From: Tahibacter aquaticus
GTDB lineage: Bacteria; Pseudomonadota; Gammaproteobacteria; Xanthomonadales; Rhodanobacteraceae
Reading direction: 5' to 3'
DNA length: 64,000 bases
NCBI RefSeq assembly: GCF_004363655.1
Contig: NZ_SNZH01000008.1
Location: 62,001-126,000, forward strand
Shown piece after piece: positions 57,782 to 64,000 of the stretch. The notes beneath the pieces are model-generated. The model saw only the letters and a list, made by a program, of their open reading frames with translations, did no database searches and was not told the origin of the DNA. Made by a program: the position numbers and the translations under genes. Each line of letters starts with the position of its first letter. Within the stretch, counting starts at the first letter, position 1.

Positions 57782-59663
57782 CGGCGCCTCGCAATGCGCT
57801 GACGCGCTGCTGCAGCAGATCTGCCGTCGCCGCAGCCGGTTCCACCGCTGCACCAGCAGCCAGGCCGATGCGCGAGCGGAAACGCCGCGGCAGGCGGGCA
57901 CGGCCCAGTGCACTGTCGCGCCGGCTGAAGATGGAACCCCACAGCCCGCGCAGCGCCAGCGGCACTACCGGCACCGGGCGGCGCTCGAGGATGCGCTCCA
58001 GCCCTGCCTTGAATTCGGCGATCTCGCCGTCCTTGGTCAGGCCGCCTTCGGGGAAGATGCAGACCAGGTTGCCCTGGGCCAGCTCGGCGTCGACCTCGTC
58101 GAAGGCCTTGGCCAGCAGCTCGGGGTTTTCCTTGTAGCCGGCGATGGGAATGGCCTTGGCCGTGCGGAAGATGAAACTGAGCAGTGGAATATTGAAAATC
58201 TTGTAATACATGACAAAGCGTACCGGCCGGCGCACGCTGCCGCCGATGATCAGCGCATCCATGAAGCTGACATGGTTGCTGACCAGCAGGGCCGGCCCTT
58301 CGTCGGGAATGTGGTCAAGTCCGTCCAGCTTGATCCGGTACAAGGTGTTGACCAGGATCCAGCTGAGGAAACGCATCAGGAACTCGGGCACCAGGGTATA
58401 GATGTAGATCGCCACGACGGCGTTCATCAGCGCGGTGGCCAGAAGTAGCTGCGGGATCGACAGCTTGGCCACGCCCAGCAGCAGTACCGACAGGCCGGCC
58501 GCGACGACCATGAACAGCGCATTGAGGATGTTGTTGGCGGCAATCACGCGGGAACGGCGAGCCGGATCGGAGCGGGTCTGGATCAGCGCGAACAGCGGCA
58601 CGATGAAAAAACCTGAGAACACGGCCATCAGCAGCAGGTCGACCAGTACGCGCCAGATCCATGGCTGCACCAGCAGCGCTGCGATGGTGAGATCGTGCGC
58701 CACGGCCAGGTCGGGCTTGGCGAAATACAGGTCGGCGCCGAACAGGGTCATGCCGATGGAGCCGAACGGTACCAGTCCGATTTCCACTTTGTGTCCCGAC
58801 AGGCGTTCGCACAGCAGCGAACCGATACCGATGCCGAGCGAGAACACGGCCAGCAGGAAGGTATACACGCTGGCATTGCCACCGATGATGCTCTGCGCAT
58901 AGGTCGGCAGCTGGGTGATGAAGACCGAGCCGAAGAACCAGAACCAGGAAATGCCCATGCACGACAGCAGCACGGCGCGGTTGCCGCGGATGTAGCTGAG
59001 GTTGTTCCAGGATTCGCTGAACGGGTTCCAGTTGATCTTCAGATCGGGATCGGGCGCGGGCACCGGCGGCATGCGCAGCGAACTGGCCAGGCCGGCGACG
59101 GCGGTCAGGATGCAGGCGCCGCCGACCAGCCAGGCGCCGGTGTCCGGAATGTTGATCAGCACCGCGCCCAGCGTCTGTCCCAGCAGGATGGCGAGAAACG
59201 TCGCCATCTCGATCAGTCCGTTGCCGCCGACCAGTTCGCGCGAATCCAGCACCTGCGGCAGCAGGCCGTACTTGAGCGGGCCGAACAGGGTGGAATGCAG
59301 GCCCATCATGAACAGCAGGGTCATCAGCAGTGGAATGCTCTTGGCCAGGAAGGCGAACAGGGCGATCAGCATGATCCCCACTTCCATCACCTTCACCAGC
59401 TGAGCCAGCTTCGCCTTGTCGAACTTGTCCGAGAGCTGGCCGCTGGTGGCCGAGAACAGCAGGAATGGCGCGATGAACAGCGCGGCGGCCATGTTGGTAT
59501 AGCTGGTGGCGCGGGCCGGATCGTGCGCGGCGATCTGGTACACCGCCATGATTACCAGCGCATTCTTGAAGACGTTGTCGTTGAAGGCCCCCAGGGCCTG
59601 GGTCCAGAAGAACGGAGCGAAGCGGCGCGATTTCAGCAGGGCAAACTGGTTGCTGCTCGACAT
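57774..59663 (-). CDS. MFS transporter - acyltransferase (PlsC) fusion, lysophospholipid remodelling
   Basis: The product is 629 aa. The first ~430 residues form an MFS transporter of the LplT-like type (FFWTQALGAFNDNVFKNALVIMAVYQIA at the start), which in E. coli flips lysophospholipids inward. The C-terminal ~190 residues are a PlsC-type acyltransferase with NHVSFMD (463-469, the HX4D catalytic box) and FPEGGLTKDGEI. It would import and reacylate lysolipids in one chain. The AMP-ligase (acyl-ACP synthetase) part of E. coli Aas is missing, so it probably uses acyl-ACP or acyl-CoA directly. The start is the ATG at 59663. It overlaps the glycolipid synthase gene. Confidence 0.92.
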   Translation of the reverse strand: MSSSNQFALLKSRRFAPFFWTQALGAFNDNVFKNALVIMAVYQIAAHDPARATSYTNMAAALFIAPFLLFSATSGQLSDKFDKAKLAQLVKVMEVGIMLIALFAFLAKSIPLLMTLLFMMGLHSTLFGPLKYGLLPQVLDSRELVGGNGLIEMATFLAILLGQTLGAVLINIPDTGAWLVGGACILTAVAGLASSLRMPPVPAPDPDLKINWNPFSESWNNLSYIRGNRAVLLSCMGISWFWFFGSVFITQLPTYAQSIIGGNASVYTFLLAVFSLGIGIGSLLCERLSGHKVEIGLVPFGSIGMTLFGADLYFAKPDLAVAHDLTIAALLVQPWIWRVLVDLLLMAVFSGFFIVPLFALIQTRSDPARRSRVIAANNILNALFMVVAAGLSVLLLGVAKLSIPQLLLATALMNAVVAIYIYTLVPEFLMRFLSWILVNTLYRIKLDGLDHIPDEGPALLVSNHVSFMDALIIGGSVRRPVRFVMYYKIFNIPLLSFIFRTAKAIPIAGYKENPELLAKAFDEVDAELAQGNLVCIFPEGGLTKDGEIAEFKAGLERILERRPVPVVPLALRGLWGSIFSRRDSALGRARLPRRFRSRIGLAAGAAVEPAAATADLLQQRVSALRGADA

Positions 59664-59911
59664 GGCGGGAACCTTGGGAAGTCGGCGCAATCGTAGCGTG
59701 CGCTCAGGTCGTTACGGTGGCCGATTTTCGCGGCCTGGCCTCGTGCCGCCCCGCTGCGGCACCAGCGCAGCGGCGCTGGAAGGGGCGATACGGCGTAATG
59801 CCTTCAGGTTTAATGATTTTTTAACGAAACCCCAATCCCGTTTATCGGTTGCAGTCCCTTAAACTTCCGCCTTTCCCCCGCAGCAACCGCCGTATCTGGC
59901 GCCGGAGTTCC

Positions 59912-61594
59912 ATGAAATTCACCCGCATCGCCCTTGGCTGCGCTTTCGCACTGATGTCTGCCGCCGCCCTGGCCCAGTCCGTTATCCGGCCGGTGCCGAT
60001 CCCGGACATGTCGAAGCTGCCCAAGGCCGAGTCCGACCAGTTGGTGGAAACCCGCGCCGTATTCGACCGAACCAAGCCCAACCTGGTCGGCGCGCCGCTG
60101 GCCGAGGCCTATGCGCTGCTGGCTTCCAGCTATACCCAGGCCGGCTTGTACGACGTCGCCGATATTGCCCTGGGCAATGCCACGGTAGTCGTGCCCGACG
60201 ATGCGCGCTGGATCTATCTGCGCGGCCTGCTCGCCCGCATGCGCAACCAGTTGCCCCAGGCACGCCAGTATTTCGAGGAAGCGCTGCGGCTGGACCGCAA
60301 ATACCTGCCGATGCGCGTTGCCGTGATCGAGGCGCGCCTTGCCGCCGGCGATGTGGACGGTGCTGCCCAGGCCGCCAACCAGGCCGGCGTCGAAGGCCGT
60401 GACAGCGCCATGATCGCCAGCCTGCGTGCCCGCGTCGCCATGCGCCAGCAGCGCTACCCGGAAGCACTCGGCGCCGTCAGCGATGCATTGCGCCTGGAGC
60501 CGGCGGCCAACCAGCTGTATGCGCTGCAGGCCGACATCTTTTCCGCTCAGGGCAATGCCGCTGCGGCGACGGCGGCGCGGGCCAAGGCCGGTAACACGCC
60601 GGTACGCATACTCGATACGCTCGGTGCCGGTTTCCTGGGCGCCAGTTCGATCGATCTGTCCGCTGCTGCAGCCCCCGCTGCGGCGCCTGCCGCGGCGGAC
60701 AAGGACGATCCGATCAACCAGGCGCGCTTCCTGATCGCCGTACAACAGTTCGCCGCGGCGCGCACACCGCTGGAGCAGGCGCTCAAGCGCGAGCCGAACA
60801 ACGCCGGCCTGCTCAGCCTGTCGGCCCGTATCGAAGCCATGCTGGGCGCCAGCGCCACGGCCAAGGCACGCGCCAGCGAGGCGGTACGCCTGTCGCCCAA
60901 CGATGCGGCGGCGCTGGTCAGCCGCGGCGTGGTGGCGGAAACCGGCGGCGACGAAGCCGCAGCCCAGGCCGATTACGAGAAGGCGATCGCGCTGGACGCC
61001 AAACTGGTCGAGGCACGCCTGCTGCTGGGCAACCGCCTGATGCGCCAGAACCGCTATGCACCCGCGGCGGAACAGTATCGCCAGCTGATCAAGCTGCAGC
61101 CGCAGCAGGCTGACAACTACGCGCGCCTGGCCGCGGCCCAGGTCGCCGACGGTCGCTGTCTGGAAGCGCTGAAGGAGGTCGAGGCCGGCCTGCAGTCGGT
61201 GAAGGAGCAGCGTGGCTTCGTGATGCAGGTGTATGTGCGCCTGGTTGCTACCTGTCGCGGTATCACACCCGAACAGAGAAAGACCGGGATCGACTACGCC
61301 AGAGAGCTGTACCGCGCGCGCAACACGCCGGCCGTTATTGAAGCAGCGGCGCTGATCGAAGCATTCGGCGGAAACTTCACCGTGGCCGAAGAAGTGCAGA
61401 GTTCGGCCATGTTCGCTGCGGTGCGCGACGGCGGCACCGAGGCGGCGGCGCCGTTCCAGGAGTTCTACAAGCGCTTCCAGGCCAAGCAGATGCCGGATCG
61501 CCCCTGGCCGAGCAACGACGGCTATTTCAAGCCGGCGCGCCTGCAGCCGCTGCCGCCCGAGCGGGCGGCGCCGACGGCCAAACCGGCCAAGTGA
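59912..61594 (+). CDS. Exported TPR-repeat protein
   Basis: The product is 560 aa from the ATG at 59912, which opens a signal peptide (MKFTRIALGCAFALMSAAALA). The rest is a helical repeat protein with TPR-like units: AYALLASSYTQAGLYDVADIALGNAT, GLLARMRNQLPQARQYFEEALRLD, AALVSRGVVAETGGDEAAAQADYEKAIALDAKLVEARLLLGNRLMRQNRYAPAAEQYRQLIKL. An Ala/Pro linker near 250 divides two repeat blocks. It is probably a periplasmic scaffold. GGAG lies four bases before the ATG. The partner is unknown. Confidence 0.82.
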   Translation: MKFTRIALGCAFALMSAAALAQSVIRPVPIPDMSKLPKAESDQLVETRAVFDRTKPNLVGAPLAEAYALLASSYTQAGLYDVADIALGNATVVVPDDARWIYLRGLLARMRNQLPQARQYFEEALRLDRKYLPMRVAVIEARLAAGDVDGAAQAANQAGVEGRDSAMIASLRARVAMRQQRYPEALGAVSDALRLEPAANQLYALQADIFSAQGNAAAATAARAKAGNTPVRILDTLGAGFLGASSIDLSAAAAPAAAPAAADKDDPINQARFLIAVQQFAAARTPLEQALKREPNNAGLLSLSARIEAMLGASATAKARASEAVRLSPNDAAALVSRGVVAETGGDEAAAQADYEKAIALDAKLVEARLLLGNRLMRQNRYAPAAEQYRQLIKLQPQQADNYARLAAAQVADGRCLEALKEVEAGLQSVKEQRGFVMQVYVRLVATCRGITPEQRKTGIDYARELYRARNTPAVIEAAALIEAFGGNFTVAEEVQSSAMFAAVRDGGTEAAAPFQEFYKRFQAKQMPDRPWPSNDGYFKPARLQPLPPERAAPTAKPAK

Positions 61595-61636
61595 TGGCTG
61601 CGCTACCCGCCGCCACAGCGGCGGGTAGCGGCGGTG

Positions 61637-62149
61637 TCAGCGCACGGCACAAGCGCCGCGGCGCAGGTGGTAGAAACCGCCGAGCGGCCCTTCCAGCACG
61701 GCTTTCTTGCTGTCCTGCGAAACGATGCTCCATTCGCGCTCGGCACCGCCGAACATCGGGTGATCGACCGCAAAGCTGCCTTCGCCGCGAATCAGCGGCG
61801 CTTGCAGAGGCCCCAGCGGCGTGAACACCTCGACGCTGTCGGCAGAGAAATTCCACTGCGTCGGCGGCGACGATTCGTCGAGTTCGTCGTCGATCTTGCT
61901 GGTCACCGAGACTTCGCACCAGGCTCCCTTGAGCCCGCCGCCACTGCCGTTGCTGCCGCCAGGCCCGTCTTTGCTGCTGCCGCCGTCGCTGCCCGGCACG
62001 CCCTTGACGGCGATCTCGCCGCCGGTGCCGGGGGCGCAGGGCTTGTCCTTGAATTCCACCGCGCCACTGGGCGAAGTGCATTTGTAAACCGCCGCCTGGG
62101 CGCTACCGGCCAGCAGCAGGATCAGACACAGGCAGGCAATCGGACGCAT
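61637..62149 (-). CDS. DUF4124-domain exported protein
   Basis: The product is 170 aa. A signal peptide (MRPIACLCLILLLAGSAQA) is followed by the DUF4124 opening VYKCTSPSGAVEFKDKPC, a small beta-rich domain with a cysteine pair found in many proteobacterial periplasmic proteins of unknown function. A Gly/Ser-rich linker (about 45-72) leads to a second domain ending YHLRRGACAVR. It is convergent with the TPR gene. Confidence 0.85.
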   Translation of the reverse strand: MRPIACLCLILLLAGSAQAAVYKCTSPSGAVEFKDKPCAPGTGGEIAVKGVPGSDGGSSKDGPGGSNGSGGGLKGAWCEVSVTSKIDDELDESSPPTQWNFSADSVEVFTPLGPLQAPLIRGEGSFAVDHPMFGGAEREWSIVSQDSKKAVLEGPLGGFYHLRRGACAVR

Positions 62150-62238
62150 GACGTACTCGCTGGTATGGGGAGCGCATGATGCGCAAGCCCCGCGGTTGCG
62201 TCACGTGACGTTTTGTCCGCTGCCGCGTCCGGCGGCCC

Positions 62239-63519
62239 TCAGCGATTCAGGGCGCGATGGGCGATGTCGCGGCGGTAGAACATGCCGTCGAAATGGACCT
62301 GGCGCAGTGCTGCGTAGGCGCGTTCGCGCGCCTGGGCGATGTCCGTACCCAGCGCGCAGACCGTCAGTACGCGGCCGCCGGCGCTGACGGCGCGGCCCTG
62401 CTCGTCGAGGCGGGTGCCGGCCTGGAATACCTTGGCATCGGCGTGCTGGGGCGCGTCCAGGCCGTGGATGGGATCGTTGAGCTTCACCGCGCCCGGATAG
62501 CCCTGCGCCGCCAGCACCACGCCCAGGGCCGGGCGGGGATCCCACTCGGTTTCGGTGCGGTCCAGCCGCCCGTCCAGTGCTGCTTCGATCAGGTCGACCA
62601 GGTCGGATCTGAGCCGCAGCATGATCGGCTGGGTTTCCGGATCACCGAAGCGCACGTTGAATTCAATCACCTTGGGCGCGCCGCTCTTGTCGATCATCAG
62701 GCCGGCGTAGAGGAAACCGATGAACGGCGCGCCTTCGGCCGCCATGCCGGCCAGGGTCGGCTCGATCACTTCGCGCAGGATGCGCCGCTCGACCTCGGGC
62801 GTGACCACCGGCGCGGGCGAATACGCGCCCATGCCGCCGGTATTCGGGCCGTGGTCGCCTTCGTCGCGGCGCTTGTGGTCCTGGCTGGTGGCCATGGGCA
62901 GGGCGTGCTGGCCGTCGCTGATGACGATATAGCTGGCTTCCTCGCCGTCGAGGAATTCCTCGATCACCACCCGGGCCGAGGCGTCGCCGAGCGAGCGTGC
63001 ACCGAGCATGTCGTGCAGCGCCTGTTCCGCATCGGCCAGGGTCAGTGCGACCACGACGCCTTTGCCGGCGGCCAGACCGTCGGCCTTGATCACGATGGGC
63101 GCGCCGTGGTGGCGCACATAGGCCAGGGCCGGTTCCAGCGCCGTGAAGACGGCATAGCGCGCGGTCGGGATATTGCGCCGGGCGAGAAAATCCTTGGCAA
63201 ACGCCTTGGAGCCTTCCAGCTGCGCGGCAATGCGGCGCGGACCGAAGCAGCGCAGGCCGGCAGCACGGAATTTGTCCACTACGCCCGCAACCAGCGGCGC
63301 TTCCGGGCCGACGACGGTCAGCGCCACGCCTTCGCGCTGGGCCAGGGCGAGCAGGCCTTCGATATCGGTCATGGCGACGGCGGCATTGCGTACGCCGGGC
63401 TCGTGCGCGGTGCCGGCATTGCCTGGCGCAACGATGACTTCGGCGACACGCGGCGACTGCTTGATCTTCCAGGCCAGCGCGTGTTCGCGCCCGCCGGAAC
63501 CGATGACGAGGACTTTCAT
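62239..63519 (-). CDS. purD: Phosphoribosylamine-glycine ligase (GARS)
   Basis: The product is 426 aa; E. coli PurD is 429. It makes glycinamide ribonucleotide, the second step of purine synthesis, with ATP. MKVLVIGSGGREHALAWK is the diagnostic N-terminus. ATP-grasp motifs include PIVIKADGLAAGKGVVVA, HGPNTGGMGAYSPAPV and VIEFNVRFGDPETQ. The ATG at 63519 is preferred over a GTG six bases upstream. A TACAAT on the minus strand (63555-63560) is a likely -10. A 12-base palindrome CGTCACGTGACG lies downstream at 62199-62210. Confidence 0.96.
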   Translation of the reverse strand: MKVLVIGSGGREHALAWKIKQSPRVAEVIVAPGNAGTAHEPGVRNAAVAMTDIEGLLALAQREGVALTVVGPEAPLVAGVVDKFRAAGLRCFGPRRIAAQLEGSKAFAKDFLARRNIPTARYAVFTALEPALAYVRHHGAPIVIKADGLAAGKGVVVALTLADAEQALHDMLGARSLGDASARVVIEEFLDGEEASYIVISDGQHALPMATSQDHKRRDEGDHGPNTGGMGAYSPAPVVTPEVERRILREVIEPTLAGMAAEGAPFIGFLYAGLMIDKSGAPKVIEFNVRFGDPETQPIMLRLRSDLVDLIEAALDGRLDRTETEWDPRPALGVVLAAQGYPGAVKLNDPIHGLDAPQHADAKVFQAGTRLDEQGRAVSAGGRVLTVCALGTDIAQARERAYAALRQVHFDGMFYRRDIAHRALNR

Positions 63520-63733
63520 GGACACCTTGCCGGTAATGCGGACGCGGGGCGCGGATTGTAGCCGCTGGGCTGCGCTTTACGCTGCGCATAAGCCGTTCGG
63601 CCGTCCAAACGTTACGTTCTGTTTCCCGCCTCGCTGCAGCGCTCTGGCGGTGTTTTCGTTCAGCTGCGCGACGGCGGACGGATGCATCAATGCGCACCGC
63701 GCGCTCCTGCGCCCCTGGGGAAATTTGAAGACG

Positions 63734-64000
63734 GTGAACATCCTGCGCCTGTACATGCGCGTCATCGGATTGCTTGCGCCCGAACGCAAGCTCGCCATCA
63801 CCCTGACGCTGGCCAATCTGGCCCTGGCCGGCGTGTACTTCCTGGAACCCATGCTGTTCGGCCAGGTCGTCGACGCGCTCAGTGCGCCCGGTGCCGCCGC
63901 CGCGCCGCGCCTGATCGCGCTATGGGCGCTGGCCGGTTTCGGTGGCGTCGTCGCCAGCGTCTGGGTGTCGCTGCATGCGGACCGCCTGGCGCATCGCCGC
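63734..64000 (+). CDS. NdvA/ChvA-like glucan ABC exporter, N-terminal part
   Basis: The frame runs from a GTG at 63734 off the right edge (89 codons). A TTG nine bases upstream is in frame and could be the true start. NILRLYMRVIGLLAPERKLAITLTLANLALAGVYFLEPMLFGQVVDAL and VSLHADRLAHRR match the first membrane segments of the cyclic beta-glucan exporter NdvA/ChvA, an ABC exporter with fused permease and ATPase. The ATPase half lies outside the window. It is divergent from purD. Confidence 0.78.
   Translation, partial: MNILRLYMRVIGLLAPERKLAITLTLANLALAGVYFLEPMLFGQVVDALSAPGAAAAPRLIALWALAGFGGVVASVWVSLHADRLAHRR

Noticed and set aside
62199-62210. 12-base palindrome CGTCACGTGACG downstream of purD as a terminator
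   Set aside because: It has no loop and only a short T run on one side; it could be a chance palindrome or an operator, but nothing supports either.

Overview
The window is GC-rich, gene-dense chromosome from a gammaproteobacterium. It most resembles the order Lysobacterales (Xanthomonadales), family Rhodanobacteraceae. The pointers are a homodimeric aceE without aceF, the atpIBEFHAGDC operon with glmU on the same strand, HemJ, AmpE, ErpA, bactofilin, and secreted proteins that end in an IF-x-x-x-F-E/Q tail. This assignment is inference from gene content; no 16S gene is present. I saw no prophage, insertion sequence or CRISPR array.

Layout. 0-4.5 kb: the start of a secreted protein (minus strand, runs off the left edge), aceE, a periplasmic TonB-C-like protein and a small unknown. 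4.8-11.5 kb: two tandem ELWxxDGT-repeat secreted proteins and a PQQ-type sugar dehydrogenase-like protein, all sharing the C-terminal tail. 11.5-19.3 kb: housekeeping and accessory genes (MFS exporter, RarD-like permease, YCII protein, PhnD-like binding protein, LysR with a divergent NAD(P)-binding reductase, LOG protein, unknowns). 19.5-23 kb: a Ser/Thr kinase-TPR receptor overlapping the gene of its ECF sigma factor. 23-29 kb: thioredoxin, glmU and a two-domain glycosyltransferase, divergent from a Wzm/Wzt-type polysaccharide exporter. 29-36.5 kb: the complete F1Fo ATP synthase operon with its own promoter and terminator.

36.5-43.3 kb: a secreted esterase, a three-gene signalling operon (cNMP-FHA, coiled coil-FHA, STAS), a MAPEG protein, a phasin under a palindromic operator, a chalcone-isomerase-like protein, queD, tRNA-Met and rppH. 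43.4-44.5 kb: the iron-storage pair bfd and bfr. 44.6-49.8 kb: a hybrid histidine kinase with an Hpt domain and a multi-domain response regulator whose Hpt, GGDEF and EAL modules all look degenerate. 49.9-54.3 kb: hemJ, then a co-directional run of a DUF6776-type protein, bactofilin, erpA, nudC and ampE. 54.3-64 kb: a propeller protein with one CxxCH, a lipid-remodelling pair (MFS-PlsC fusion and an MGDG-synthase-like glycosyltransferase), a TPR protein, a DUF4124 protein, purD, and the start of an NdvA-like ABC exporter cut by the right edge.

How the parts connect. The strongest candidates for undescribed biology are the cNMP/FHA/STAS operon, the pseudo-enzyme c-di-GMP scaffold next to the hybrid kinase, the shared C-terminal tail on exported proteins, and the perfect hairpins in nearly every long spacer of the atp operon. 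Energy metabolism (PDH, ATP synthase), envelope glycans (glmU, glycosyltransferase, Wzm/Wzt, NdvA-like) and membrane lipids (MFS-PlsC, glycolipid synthase) make up most of the recognisable functions.
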